Shown: positions 7,603-18,300, numbered from the stretch's first letter. The stretch is 64,000 nucleotides of DNA from JADKIH01 sp964595205 (GCA_964595205.1 CAZQOQ010000003.1:186001-250000); one strand, 5' to 3'. Made by a program: numbers and translations. Notes: a model not told the origin generated them from the letters alone.

Positions 7603-10600
7603 ATGCATAAAGCAATTGCTGTTTTTCTGTTTCAACGAATCAAAAAGCGGAAAATTATTTTCTGTTTTTTTTTCTCATTATTTTTTTTCGCCAGGTCAGA
7701 CATGATTTTCGCCACACACAGTATGGGCGCCGATATGTCTTATCAATGTCTTGGCGGCAATAACTATAAAATAAGGATTACTTTCTACCGCGACTGCGCC
7801 GGCATACCCGAACCATTTTTCTGCGTTTTAAACATCAGTTCTGCATCGTGTGGTCTGCAGGATTCAATACGACTCTTTAAAGTTCCGGGAACAGGAAATG
7901 AGATAACACCTATTTGTCCTTCGCAACGGTCAACTTGCAATGGCGGGCAATTTACGGGAATTGAAGAATGGGTATATGAAGGCATTTATACGTTTCCTGC
8001 ACAGTGTAATGACTGGCAGCTTGTCTATGAACAATGCTGCAGGAATGGAGCAATTACTACCATCCGAAATCCATTGCAGGAAGAAATGTATATTTTCGCC
8101 CACCTGAATAACACGCTTTCTCCATGCAACAACTCCCCTACTTTTTCTAACAAGCCGGTGCCGTTTGTTTGTATGGGACAACAATTCTGTTTCAATCATG
8201 GTGCCTATGACCCTGATGGAGATTCACTGTCTTATTCACTGATCACACCGATCAGTTATTTCGGTCAGCCGGTAAACTACCGGCCCCCCTATAATGCTTA
8301 CCAGCCACTGAATTCAATTCCCGCAATGACATTTGATTCACGCAACGGAGATTTCTGCATTACTCCTCAATCTCCGGAAGTAACAGTGATGGCAGTTCTT
8401 GTAAATGAATACCGGAATGGAATACTTATAGGTTCTGTTGAAAGAGATATACAGATTACAGTGTTGCCATGCCTTAACAATCTACCATTGCTTTCAGGAA
8501 TCAATGGTACCGGTTCTTATACAGCGACAATTTGCGCAGATGCACCATTTTGTTTCGATATCTTCTCGAATGATCCGGATACCGGACAGCATGTGTCAAT
8601 ATCCTGGGACCACGCAATACCCGCAGCAAATATCAGCATATCAGGTTTTCCTCATGCAAATGGTACGTTTTGCTGGACTCCGACACAGACTGATGCCGGT
8701 GGAACGCCTCATTGTTTTACAGCCACCGTAACGGATGATGCCTGTCCGTACATCGGAACGCAGATATTTGCCTACTGTCTGACTGTATTAAATGTTTCCG
8801 TAGATGCCGGACCTGACCAGACTGTAACCTGCGCAGGCGTTGCAACCATCCAGGCCACAGGAAATACAAGCTTTGGAAGTATAAGTTATCATTGGGACAA
8901 CGGATCGAATTCGGCCATGCAAAATGCAGGTCCCGGAACGTACACCGTAACTGCAACGAATGGAAGCTGCACTGCAACAGACGTGGTACAAGTGCTGCCG
9001 GTTGCCGGACCACTTGCCGATTTTAATGCTCCACCTGTATGTGAATCCACTCCGACATTTTTCAGAGATCAGAGCAGTGTGGTCGGTGGTTCTTTAATAT
9101 CCTGGTCGTGGGATTTTGGAGACGGTACTTATTCCACTTTACAAAATCCAATTCATCAATATTCAGGAATCGGCAGCTACAACGTTTGCATGGTAGTCTC
9201 TTCAAGCAACAATTGTTCTGATACCGTTTGCAAAACCGTTTTTGTCAATTCAGCTCCGGTAGCATCCTTCACTACGAACAATGCCTGCCAAGGCACGTCA
9301 ATCGCACCGCTCAATTCTACAAACAACTCTTCAGTAACTTCTTATTCCTGGGACTTTGGGAACGGTACATATTCTAATTTGCAATCTCCTGTAGCTAACT
9401 ATCCAAATCCAGGCAACTATGTAATGACTTTAACCGTGAGTGATGCAATTGGTTGTTCAGGCACTCTTCAGCAGCCTGTGGTTATTTATCAAGCACCTCA
9501 CGCCATGTTTTCTGCCATTCCTGCCACGCCTTGTCAGGATGGACTTATAAATTTTACAGATCAGTCATCAGGAAATATTACTGCCTGGAATTGGGATTTT
9601 GGCAACAATCAGACTTCGTCAATTCAAAATCCCGTTTTTGCTTTTAGCATCGGAACGTATGACGTAACACTTTCCGTTCTGTCAACGGATGGTTGTACAG
9701 ACACAATAACAATCCCCGTAACAATCGGTCCTCCTTTTTCAGCGGGTATAGATCCGCCAGGAATGATTTGCCTGGGCGATTCTATTTTGTTGAATGCATA
9801 TGGCGGGTCATCTTATTCGTGGAACAATGGTCAGACCGGCTCGTCAGTTATCGTAAGTCCTGCTGTTAGTTCCACATATGTCGTTAGTGTTTATGATATA
9901 AACGGATGCATGGATACTGCTTCGATACCCGTAACTGTATTACCGTTGCCGGTTGTAACTGTAAGTGCCGATCAGTCCATTTGTTATGGCGACACCGTAA
10001 CATTGAATGCAAGTGGCGCAGTGAATTATTCCTGGCTACCATCCCGATTGAATTCACAGAGCATTTCAGTATCGCCACCCGCATCTTCCATGTACATAGT
10101 TACAGGAACAGATGCCTATGGGTGCATGTCGCGCGACTCGGTAAATGTTACTGTTAATCTGCCTTTGCCAATTGTACTGAATGATGAGTTTGTCTGCCCG
10201 GGCGACAGCGCAGCATTTGATGCCGGATATCCCGGTCAAATTTATTATTGGTCAACCGGAGAGACATCACAATCGATTTATGTTTCAACAGCAGGAATTT
10301 ACAGTGTAGTTCTCACCGATCAGAACGGTTGTACATCACAGGCGTCTGCAGGACTTGCTGTTGGAAACGTTCTGATAAATAATGCTTCAAGCGAGTACAC
10401 ATGTATGGGCCAGAGTGTCTTATTCGATGCAGGTAATCCGGGGAGTAATTATTTATGGTCGACCGGGCAAACGACGCAAACCATTTCAGTTGCCTCAGCA
10501 GGAAATTATACGGTTATAGTAACAGGCATCGATGGTTGTACAATTTCCTTTCAATCCGTTTTAACACTTAACCCGGTTCCCGAAGCGGCGTTCTCAGCGA

Positions 10601-12336
10601 ATTCGGCCTGTAATTTGGCAACAACATTTTTTACTGATCATTCGACGATACCGGGTGGAAACTCTTTAAATTACAACTGGGACCTGGGAGATGGCAGTTT
10701 TTCAAGCATTCAAAATCCTACTCATATTTATACTGCAGGCGGAAATTATACAGCAACATTAATAGTTTCATCTGACAGCGGTTGCACAGATACAATTTCT
10801 TCAATTGCGGTTGTATACCCGTTGCCGCTTACCGCTATGGAGTCTGCTGATATTTGTCTTGGCGACACAGCAAAATTCACTGACAGCAGTACAATATCTA
10901 ACGACATTTTAAATATTTGGAATTGGGAATTCGGTGATGGCGCGATGTCATCTTCAAGAAATACGGAACATTGCTATTTGTCAGCCGGCAGTTTCAACGT
11001 AAGTCTTGCAGTTACATCAATTCATGGTTGTACGGATACGGTACTTGAAAATATAACGGTGCATCCTCTTCCTGTTGCCGATGCAGGACCAGATACGGTA
11101 ATATGTCCGGGTACAAGTATAGATATCGGGCAAACGTCATTGCCCGATTGTTCATACCGATGGAATCCATCGAATCATCTGAGTAATTCAGCGGCATCGA
11201 CCACTGCATTTTCAGCGATAAATAATTCATTGGCTGCTGAAGAATATAATTATTTGCTTACCGTAATTGATCAGTACGGATGCAGTGATACGAGCAGCAT
11301 TTTAATAAAAGTTCTACCGACCCCATCGCTTACTTTTAATGCTCCGGCGCCGCAATGCCTTCAGGGAAATCTTTTCACTTTTTCTGCTTCCGGGTATATG
11401 GATAATAACTCACACCTGCTTTGGGATTTTGGAAATGATGCTTCACCGGCTTCCTCTTCATCTGCTTTACCAGTAATCGTGCATTATACGAAGGCAGGAC
11501 AACACCCTGTAATTCTTAACTACTCATTTTCGGGCTGCCCGGGCATCCCGGCGGTTGATACACTCCTGGTATGGGAAATGCCGTTGACCGGATTTTTACC
11601 ATCTCCGGCTGAGGGTTGTGTCCCGCTGAGGGTTGATTTCAATGCTATGCATCCGGATATTCAATATGAATACACCTGGCAAATCGAAGGGCAGATATCT
11701 CATGAAATAAATCCTGCATGGACATTTGTACAACCGGGAAATTTCGAAATTATCCTGAATGTCAGGAATGAAAACGGTTGTGTCGCGCCACCGGTAAAAT
11801 TAACAGAAATAGTACACCCATTGCCGGAAGCTTCCTTCGTTCATTCGCCTGAGATCACGATGATTTATGAGCCTCTGATAGAGTTTCAAAATCTTTCATC
11901 CGGTGCCGGGGATTATAAATGGGACTTTGGTGACGGAGAAACAGAAAATTTTTTTGAAGGCCCCCATGTTTATTCCGAGACCGGAACATTTTATATTTCA
12001 CTGGTAGTTACAACACCATTTGGATGTAAGGATACGGCAAATGGAAAAGTAATCATTGAAGATGGGTTTTCTTTTTATGTACCGAATGCAGTATCTCCCA
12101 ACGACGATGGCGTGAATGATTTTTTCCAGGGTTATGGAACGTTTCTCCGCTCGTACGAAATGTCAATTTATGACAGATGGGGAATTTTGATTTATCATAC
12201 CAATGACTATGATAAGCCGTGGGATTGCAAAATCAATTCAGTGGTTCAAAACGACACCTATGTATATCGGATTGTAGTAAGCGATTCGAAAGAAAATAGT
12301 CATGTCTATGTAGGATCTGTTACGGTCGTCAAATAA
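7603..12336 (+). CDS. Secreted PKD-repeat protein with T9SS type B sorting domain
   Basis: A 1577-aa exported protein. A long signal peptide (basic KKRKK-like region, then hydrophobic IIFCFFFSLFFF) ends near residue 36. Residues about 37-286 form a Cys-rich N-terminal domain beginning THSMGADMSYQCLGG with YRDC, seen in many Bacteroidota surface proteins but unnamed to me. A cadherin-like segment follows (about 287-395), then alternating Ig-like modules (ICLGDSILLNAYGGSSYSW type) and about eight PKD domains marked by WDFGDG or variants (first near residue 500, last near 1435). The C-terminal 90 residues (VPNAVSPNDDGVNDFF, YDRWG, DTYVYRI) are a gliding-motility-associated/CHU_C domain, which directs secretion through T9SS. 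It has no PorP/SprF partner next to it. A role in adhesion is inferred. Confidence 0.9.
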   Translation: MHKAIAVFLFQRIKKRKIIFCFFFSLFFFARSDMIFATHSMGADMSYQCLGGNNYKIRITFYRDCAGIPEPFFCVLNISSASCGLQDSIRLFKVPGTGNEITPICPSQRSTCNGGQFTGIEEWVYEGIYTFPAQCNDWQLVYEQCCRNGAITTIRNPLQEEMYIFAHLNNTLSPCNNSPTFSNKPVPFVCMGQQFCFNHGAYDPDGDSLSYSLITPISYFGQPVNYRPPYNAYQPLNSIPAMTFDSRNGDFCITPQSPEVTVMAVLVNEYRNGILIGSVERDIQITVLPCLNNLPLLSGINGTGSYTATICADAPFCFDIFSNDPDTGQHVSISWDHAIPAANISISGFPHANGTFCWTPTQTDAGGTPHCFTATVTDDACPYIGTQIFAYCLTVLNVSVDAGPDQTVTCAGVATIQATGNTSFGSISYHWDNGSNSAMQNAGPGTYTVTATNGSCTATDVVQVLPVAGPLADFNAPPVCESTPTFFRDQSSVVGGSLISWSWDFGDGTYSTLQNPIHQYSGIGSYNVCMVVSSSNNCSDTVCKTVFVNSAPVASFTTNNACQGTSIAPLNSTNNSSVTSYSWDFGNGTYSNLQSPVANYPNPGNYVMTLTVSDAIGCSGTLQQPVVIYQAPHAMFSAIPATPCQDGLINFTDQSSGNITAWNWDFGNNQTSSIQNPVFAFSIGTYDVTLSVLSTDGCTDTITIPVTIGPPFSAGIDPPGMICLGDSILLNAYGGSSYSWNNGQTGSSVIVSPAVSSTYVVSVYDINGCMDTASIPVTVLPLPVVTVSADQSICYGDTVTLNASGAVNYSWLPSRLNSQSISVSPPASSMYIVTGTDAYGCMSRDSVNVTVNLPLPIVLNDEFVCPGDSAAFDAGYPGQIYYWSTGETSQSIYVSTAGIYSVVLTDQNGCTSQASAGLAVGNVLINNASSEYTCMGQSVLFDAGNPGSNYLWSTGQTTQTISVASAGNYTVIVTGIDGCTISFQSVLTLNPVPEAAFSANSACNLATTFFTDHSTIPGGNSLNYNWDLGDGSFSSIQNPTHIYTAGGNYTATLIVSSDSGCTDTISSIAVVYPLPLTAMESADICLGDTAKFTDSSTISNDILNIWNWEFGDGAMSSSRNTEHCYLSAGSFNVSLAVTSIHGCTDTVLENITVHPLPVADAGPDTVICPGTSIDIGQTSLPDCSYRWNPSNHLSNSAASTTAFSAINNSLAAEEYNYLLTVIDQYGCSDTSSILIKVLPTPSLTFNAPAPQCLQGNLFTFSASGYMDNNSHLLWDFGNDASPASSSSALPVIVHYTKAGQHPVILNYSFSGCPGIPAVDTLLVWEMPLTGFLPSPAEGCVPLRVDFNAMHPDIQYEYTWQIEGQISHEINPAWTFVQPGNFEIILNVRNENGCVAPPVKLTEIVHPLPEASFVHSPEITMIYEPLIEFQNLSSGAGDYKWDFGDGETENFFEGPHVYSETGTFYISLVVTTPFGCKDTANGKVIIEDGFSFYVPNAVSPNDDGVNDFFQGYGTFLRSYEMSIYDRWGILIYHTNDYDKPWDCKINSVVQNDTYVYRIVVSDSKENSHVYVGSVTVVK

Positions 12337-12479
12337 TTAGATTTGTTGTCAGGGGTAATAGAACTGCAGGAAAAATTTTTTAGAAATGATAGTGCAGATT
12401 TAATATTGTAGATATGATATTGTAGACATGAAACTGTAAAAATGAAACAGCAAAAAAGAAACCATAGAAAAGAAACAAC

Positions 12480-12525
12480 AAAAAAGGTCCCGGGGGCGCG
12501 TGAGAGATTAAGCTCTGCCCCGGGG
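12480..12525 (-). terminator. GC-rich hairpin followed by T run
   Basis: CCCGGGGGC (12489-12497) and GCCCCGGGG (12517-12525) pair with one bulge. On the minus strand the stem is followed after 3 nt by six Ts (12480-12485). It may be a second, backup terminator for the VOC gene. Confidence 0.45.
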
Positions 12526-12588
12526 TGCCCATCTATTTCTAGTGAGTGCCCCGCCTCTTTTACCAGTAAATGAAAATGAAAAGAGTTG

Positions 12589-12663
12589 AAAAAAAACATG
12601 GCTTGCGCCGGGTGCGTACGGTTACCCACTTTCCCCAACCGTACGAACCATCGTTGCAAGCCA
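12589..12663 (-). terminator. Nested hairpin with T8 tail downstream of the VOC gene
   Basis: Outer arms TGGCTTGC (12599-12606) and GCAAGCCA (12656-12663) enclose inner arms CGTACGGTT (12615-12623) and AACCGTACG (12637-12645), loop 13 nt. On the minus strand eight Ts (12589-12596) follow. It starts 44 bp after the VOC stop codon. The internal loops are larger than a plain terminator needs. Confidence 0.55.
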
Positions 12664-12706
12664 CTGCAACGACAGCTATTTAAATAATCAAAGATTCACA
12701 TTGGAA

Positions 12707-13102
12707 TCATGATTTTGGTACTGGAACGGAATGTAATCCGATCCTGTTTCCTTCCGTATCGATGATAAGGGCCATATAACCGTGCTCCGGAGAAATTTCA
12801 GTCTTTGGAACCATAATTTTTCCACCTGCTTTTTCAACCCTGTTTAAAATATTCTGAACATCAGGATTGCCATTGAGATAAACAAGTATGCCTGCCGATT
12901 CTGAAGGTTTATAAAAATCTTTATTATAGACGAGAGCCCCTCCTATATTCATCGGATCCTCGATGGGAAACATTCTCATCAAAATTTGTGGCGTATCGAA
13001 TGCAATTAATTTAATGTCGAAGATGGCTTCGTAAAATTTTACAGCTCTGTCGATATCCAATGTTGGTATTTCGAACCAGCTGATGGCATGTTTAAAGATC
13101 AT
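12707..13102 (-). CDS. VOC/glyoxalase-family protein
   Basis: A 131-aa vicinal-oxygen-chelate fold protein with the beta-alpha-beta-beta-beta pattern repeated. The N-terminal half has WFEIPTLDIDRAVKFYEAIF, the usual start of the family; the second half has AGILVYLNGNPDVQNILNRV and ends ALIIDTEGNRIGLHSVP. His5 (KHAISWFEIP) and the last Glu (DTEGNRIGLH) sit where metal ligands usually are, but substrate class (glyoxalase, dioxygenase or resistance protein) cannot be told. It is 129 bp downstream of proC on the same strand, separated by a large inverted repeat, so probably not tightly co-expressed. Confidence 0.85.
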   Translation of the reverse strand: MIFKHAISWFEIPTLDIDRAVKFYEAIFDIKLIAFDTPQILMRMFPIEDPMNIGGALVYNKDFYKPSESAGILVYLNGNPDVQNILNRVEKAGGKIMVPKTEISPEHGYMALIIDTEGNRIGLHSVPVPKS

Positions 13103-13139
13103 ATTTTTTAGGTTTAAGTTGTGTACTCAATTTGTTTTG

Positions 13140-13233
13140 AATTTGAAAATTTGAAAATGTGTCAATTTGAAAATTAATTAAGCTCCGTCGAGTATTTCAT
13201 TTTCAAATTGACACATTTTCAAATTTTCAAATT
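13140..13233. repeat. Perfect 35-bp inverted repeat
   Basis: Arms at 13140-13174 and 13199-13233 are exact reverse complements, with a 24-nt loop. The arms are built of TTTGAAAA words around a central TGTGTCAA. The distal arm overlaps the proC stop codon. Such AATTTGAAAATG elements recur in Bacteroidota intergenic DNA; here it could act as a terminator or transcript stabiliser. Confidence 0.9.
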
Positions 13234-14032
13234 ACTGTCCAAGTTCCTTTGCTCTTTCGAAGGCTGCAAATAAAGCTGTATCGATGTTCGGCCTGACGCT
13301 GCCAACGGTTAATTTCCCCAGTGCGGCTTCTGTTGTTCCTCCTCTGGAAGCGACCTTATCAATCCATTCCTGGCAGGTAAACTCGCTCTGGTTGTGAAGG
13401 TGAACTGCGCCCATGAACGTCTGATTTACGAGTAATTCGGCCTGTGATAATGAAAAGCCCATTTTTACGGCCGACTGAATCATGGCATCCATGAAATAAT
13501 ACACATAAGCGGGACCGCTGCCGGAAACGGCAGTTGCAGCATCAACGAGCGTTTCATTTTCTACATAAATGGATTTACCGGTTGTATTTATCAGGTTTTG
13601 AATGATGAATAACTCTTTCCTGTCAAGATCAACGGATGCAGTAAAAACTGTCATGCCCATGCCTATCTGCGCCGGGAGGTTCGGCATGGAACGAACCACC
13701 TTGTTTACATTTAAAGAATTTATTATAGACTCAATCCTGATACCCGCCATGATTGACAGTATCAACTGATCATTGTGCACATACGGCTTTATCTGTTCCG
13801 ATATTGCATGAAAATCCTGTGGTTTCACGGAGAGTATGACAATATCGGCCTTGCCGATAAACGGCCCGGCTTTATCGTGGATATTATCGCCGGGAATTTC
13901 ATTGAGAGCTGATGTGTTTTGTTTGTTCCTTGTGAGAACAAACATGTCCTTTGCTTCGATGAAGCGGGAAGCAAGAAAACTGCGGGCATATGTTTTACCC
14001 ATATTTCCGTAACCGACGATCAGTACTTTCAT
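13232..14032 (-). CDS. proC: Pyrroline-5-carboxylate reductase
   Basis: Catalyses the last step of proline synthesis, NAD(P)H-dependent reduction of 1-pyrroline-5-carboxylate. The Rossmann motif GYGNMG is at residues 7-12. The middle shows ILSVKPQD and RSMPNLPAQIGMGMT, and the C-terminal dimerisation domain carries the family signature AVSGSGPAYVYYFMDAM followed by ASRGGTTEAAL. The length of 266 aa is typical. The start at 14032 gives the Rossmann fold directly (MKVLIVGYGNMG). No other proline genes are adjacent. The 3' end reads into a 35-bp inverted repeat. Confidence 0.95.
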   Translation of the reverse strand: MKVLIVGYGNMGKTYARSFLASRFIEAKDMFVLTRNKQNTSALNEIPGDNIHDKAGPFIGKADIVILSVKPQDFHAISEQIKPYVHNDQLILSIMAGIRIESIINSLNVNKVVRSMPNLPAQIGMGMTVFTASVDLDRKELFIIQNLINTTGKSIYVENETLVDAATAVSGSGPAYVYYFMDAMIQSAVKMGFSLSQAELLVNQTFMGAVHLHNQSEFTCQEWIDKVASRGGTTEAALGKLTVGSVRPNIDTALFAAFERAKELGQ

Positions 14033-14076
14033 AATTCCGAAAGATAGATATTATGAATAAAAAGATTCAGAGTTTT

Positions 14077-14084
14077 CAAAGTTA
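14077..14084 (-). promoter_or_regulatory. Possible -7 box of the proC promoter
   Basis: On the minus strand this reads TAACTTTG, matching the Bacteroidota -7 consensus TAnnTTTG. It lies about 45 bp before the proC start codon. No matching TTG box is found 19 nt upstream, so support is weak. Confidence 0.3.
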
Positions 14085-14143
14085 TTTATGATGGAGATAA
14101 TATATTAAAAAAAATATTGCTACTTTCCGATTTTACAAAAAGA

Positions 14144-15262
14144 ATGGCAGTAATCAATACACGGTCTGCGATAGTAAAATACACAATTTTCGGTATCGCT
14201 TTTGGTTTGTGTTTTCCTGTAGCTGCAATTACGTTTGATGTACTGATTCATTACAATCAGCCTCTGAATTTTGATTCAATTAAATATGTTCATCGGGAAA
14301 ACCCGATTCATTACCTGATCGATACAGCTCCGGTCTTTTTAGGATTGGCATTTGGCATTGCAGGATATTATCTGCAGCGAGCACGGTTGCTGAATCTCAC
14401 ATTAAGCCGCCAGGCAAATTACCTTGCTAATGCGAATGTAAAATTAACGAAGGCAGTGAATGATTTCCAGGAAGCGCAAAGCCGTTTGCTGAATTCGGAA
14501 AAACTTGCTTCACTCGGACAACTGACAGCGGGCATTGCACACGAGCTCAGAAATCCGCTTAACTTTATCAATAATTTTTCCGAGGCGGGTTCGGAAATGA
14601 TCGAAGATCTTAATGAAAGCGAAGACGCGTCTGATAAAAACGAAATTATCAGGGAATTAAAAAACAATTTTCAGAAAATAAATGAACACGGCAAGAGAGC
14701 GAATAATATTCTGGAAGGCATTATGCTCGTTGCCCGTACGGGTAAAGGCGAGAAAAAGATCACCGATATAAACGTGCTCTGCAAAGATGCAGGCAATATT
14801 GCTTTTCATGGAATCAGTTCCAGCGTAATAGGTTTCAAATGTGACTACAGGGTTGAACTCTTTCCCGGCATTCCCAAAATCAGCATCGTTCATGAGGATT
14901 TCAGCAGGGTAATCATAAACCTGTTGACGAATTCTTTTTATGCCGTAAATAAAAGAAGAGAGAAAGAAGGGCCCGGCTACAAACCTGTGGTAACTCTTTC
15001 TACCAGCCTGGAAACCGTCGAGAAATACAAGGGGAGTGATTTTATTTCAATAAGGGTAAGAGACAATGGCACAGGCATACCCGCAAGCGTCATTGACCAG
15101 ATTTTTAATCCTTTTTTTACCACAAAGCCTTCCGGTGAGGGAACAGGGCTCGGACTCAGTATAAGCCATGATATCATACTTGCTCATGGGGGAAATATGA
15201 ACGTTGTCTCTGAAGAAAACCATTTCACAGAATTTACGATTACACTTCCGCTTGCTGTTTAA
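14144..15262 (+). CDS. Membrane sensor histidine kinase
   Basis: A two-component sensor kinase of 372 aa from the ATG at 14144; a TTG at 14117 would add nine residues and is less likely. Two membrane spans are predicted (about 11-35 and 62-77) with a short loop between them, so there is no large periplasmic sensor. A coiled linker leads to the HisKA dimerisation helix (KLASLGQLTAGIAHELRNPL) with phosphoacceptor His133. The HATPase domain has the N box (INLLTNSFYAVN), G1 box (RDNGTGIP), F-like box (FNPFFTTKPSGEG) and G2 box (GTGLGLSISHDII). No response regulator gene is next to it, so the partner is unknown. It is divergent from proC with a short shared upstream region. Confidence 0.9.
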   Translation: MAVINTRSAIVKYTIFGIAFGLCFPVAAITFDVLIHYNQPLNFDSIKYVHRENPIHYLIDTAPVFLGLAFGIAGYYLQRARLLNLTLSRQANYLANANVKLTKAVNDFQEAQSRLLNSEKLASLGQLTAGIAHELRNPLNFINNFSEAGSEMIEDLNESEDASDKNEIIRELKNNFQKINEHGKRANNILEGIMLVARTGKGEKKITDINVLCKDAGNIAFHGISSSVIGFKCDYRVELFPGIPKISIVHEDFSRVIINLLTNSFYAVNKRREKEGPGYKPVVTLSTSLETVEKYKGSDFISIRVRDNGTGIPASVIDQIFNPFFTTKPSGEGTGLGLSISHDIILAHGGNMNVVSEENHFTEFTITLPLAV

Positions 15263-15288
15263 AAATTGATTTGATTCCTTTAAAAATC

Positions 15289-15322
15289 AAAAGGAGAAAC
15301 CGGTAAGTTGGTTTCTCCTTTT
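15289..15322. terminator. Bidirectional terminator
   Basis: AAAAGGAGAAACC (15289-15301) pairs perfectly with GGTTTCTCCTTTT (15310-15322), loop 8 nt. It has a T run on the plus strand and A/T flanks on both sides. It lies between the histidine kinase stop and the stop of the convergent giant gene. Confidence 0.85.
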
Positions 15323-15346
15323 GTATTGAATTAGTTATTTGTGTTT

Positions 15347-18300
15347 TTATGGAATCGCCGCTCCAATTCCGTTCTGGATGTTTGGATCCAGTACGAGGAA
15401 GTCGGAACCGTCCACCGCACCATCACCATTCAAATCGCCCGGAGCGTATCCGCCATCACCATTCTGAATCGATGGATCGAGTTCGAGGAAGTCGGATCCG
15501 TCGACCGCACCATCGTGGTTGATGTCGCCTGTGTAGATGGCGAAGTTACCATCACCCAGATCTGCCTGGTTGCCGGAGAAGGCCTGTGTGGCTGCTGTTG
15601 AGAAATTGTAGCTTGTAACCGGCGACATTAATACCGGCGCTGCGCTCCAGGTCTCGACGCTGTTGCGGTGATATAATTTCATGTAGTATGAATTTCCTGC
15701 CACTACCGGGCTGTTAAACGTTACACTGATGGTTCCGTCGGTATGCAGTATTCCCTGTCTTTCCTGAACCAGTGCATATGGAGGTGTTGGATCCATGGCG
15801 CTGATGGTTACCGTATCGGCATCCGTTGCTGTTGCACCCGGAACTCCATCAATGAACAATGTACCGGCTCCGGCAACTTCCATCAATCCTCCGCCAGAAT
15901 AATAGCCCTGGATGAAGATGCTTGAATTAAGAGTCACACCACAACTTGGCGTATGGAAGATACCTGTATTGGAATCACAACCATCGGTTGTACAAGGATC
16001 ACCGTCATCAACATCAACAGGAGAGTGGAAAGCGGTTCCTGTCTGTGTATCGCAGAAATCATTAGTACAAGGGTTGTTATCATCAACAACTACAACGTTT
16101 ACGGTAACTGTCGAAGTTGACGAGCAGCCATTCGTTGTTAAGGTAACAGAATACGTTGTTGTAGTATTTAATGCAGGTGTAGTTACAGTGGCAACATCAG
16201 GTCCAGGTATTAAACCAGAAGCTGGATTCCAAGAATAATTAAATGCACAATTCTGAACTGTATAAATATTATCATAAGTTCCGATATGCTGGATATTTGA
16301 AGAATTAGCAAGAATCCAATCGGATGAAAGATTATGATCTACAGGATTTGTTCTGATAACACCGGCTGTTGAAGGCGGCGATAAAGCAGGTCCTGACCAA
16401 TCTGCTGCCGTTACGCCGGAAGCTACAGAGAATACCTGCGAATTAAGAGTGACTACATCCAGGATTGTGGATCCCTGACGTAAAACGTGCCCTTGTGCAT
16501 CACTAGACAAGAGAGTATTATTCGCTCCACCTGTATAGAAGAAGAGATTTCCAGGATCATCAGTACCAGTATTGAGTGCTATTACAGAAACAGAAAGTGG
16601 TGGAATAATCGTTCCATTAGGATATGTAAACGATCTGTTTAAGGTTGAATTTTCCCAGACTTCATAAACCACTCCACTAACATCTACAGGAATGGTTGAG
16701 ATGTTACTGACCTCAATATATTCATCTGCTGAAACACCGCTCGCAATAAATGCCGGGAACGGATCGGTACGTCCGGAACCAACAATGTTGTAGACCTGAA
16801 ACTCAGAAATTATAATTGAAGAATTACAATTAGCAGAAACACTCAATTCTGCAGTACCACCCGGACACATAGAAGTCGGATTAGCGGTTACAGTACTACC
16901 AGAAGGTGTATAACCTACCTGAATAAATGCCGTTCCTGTGCTTGTACAGCCATTAACGCTGGTACCTATTACTGTATAGGTTGTATTACTTGCAGGCAAT
17001 GCAGATACAGAACCTCCCGTAGTGGAATTTAATCCGTTTGAAGGAGCCCAGGTATAGCTTTGGCCTCCATTACCGGTAAGAGTAACTGCAACTCCGTTCG
17101 GATTACAGATCTGTCCGGAAGTCTGGCTTACGCTGATAGTCGGAGACTCACTCACCGTCACGTTTACAGAAGATGAACAGGTGTTACCGCAATTATCAGT
17201 AACAATACAATCGAATGTATAAACACCGGCAGGTAAATTGGCAGTAATTGCCGCAGTATTCGGATAAATACCGCCAATGCCATCTGACCATGCATATGAA
17301 TATGGTGCACCACCGCCTGTATGATGTGCGGTAACTGTAAAGTTATTACCCGCACAGGTAACCGCACTGGCTGTAGCAGCTGAACATGACAATGGTTCAA
17401 CAAATACCGTAACAGTTGCAGTGGAACTACATCCATTATTTGTTGCAGTAACCGTGTAAACAGTGGTAGTCAGCAATCCCGGTGTTTCAGGATTTTGAAC
17501 AAAGGAATTAGGCTTCAGGCCTGCGGCAGGCTGCCATGAATAGGTAATTACATTTGCCGGAGGAATAAAGGTATAAACCTGATCTGTTGCCGGTTCTGCA
17601 TTAATAGTGGTATAATTCGAAGTGGAGCTGGCAGTAGGTGAAGCTCCAGAGCCTTCGAGCACATAATATGAGCCGGCACCTGAACCACTACCCACCAAAC
17701 CGATTGAACCACTTGGAGAATTGATTGAACCTGCTTCATCACGATAGTAAAATTCGATCTTACCGTCAGCTTCATACAATTTAACCTGGAATGAGATTGT
17801 TGCACCGGTAGCTAAATAATTCCACTGCCATTCCAGCCATTCCATGGTAAACACCTGTGAACCCGGTGCGCCTGTTGTAATATAATTTGCAGCGCCGGTG
17901 CCACTTGCACCGTCGAGATCATCCCAAAGTGGGGCGATCAATGGCCGCTGGGTCGCCGCTGCCGTACTTGGGTTGTTTGTAAGCGTTGATGTGGCTGCGG
18001 AATTGAAAGATATATAGCCATCAGACATTGCTTTAACCGACGTATAACCAACTCCCAGATAATTGAAGGTAAAACCGAGAGGTATTGCAACTGAAGTCTT
18101 AGTATCACCAAGGAAATCTGCAACGCTGGTTGTCGTACTCACTGGTGTTCCACCTACTATTGGTGTAAACGGACTGCTTGAAGCGCTGAAGGAATAACCT
18201 GCAGGGCTCTCAGGAACTGTCAACTCACCTCCTGCACTCAACTGAGAGAAGGTATTCGGACAGATATCAGGTGGAGTTGCAACAGGATTGATATTTGAAA

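Larger units (their letters stand above)
12337..12706. other. Gene-free spacer with structured DNA
   Basis: A 370-bp region between convergent genes. It holds an A-rich stretch with repeated GAAAC words (about 12420-12480) and two strong hairpins (listed separately). The minus-strand open frame 12306-12659 crosses both hairpins, shares no family features and is not considered a gene. Confidence 0.6.

Noticed and set aside
12306..12659. 117-aa minus-strand open frame
   Set aside because: It crosses two strong hairpins and the end of the PKD gene, and its composition is unlike a protein of this genome.
14117..14143. TTG start for the histidine kinase
   Set aside because: An ATG nine codons later gives the same membrane topology and is the commoner start.
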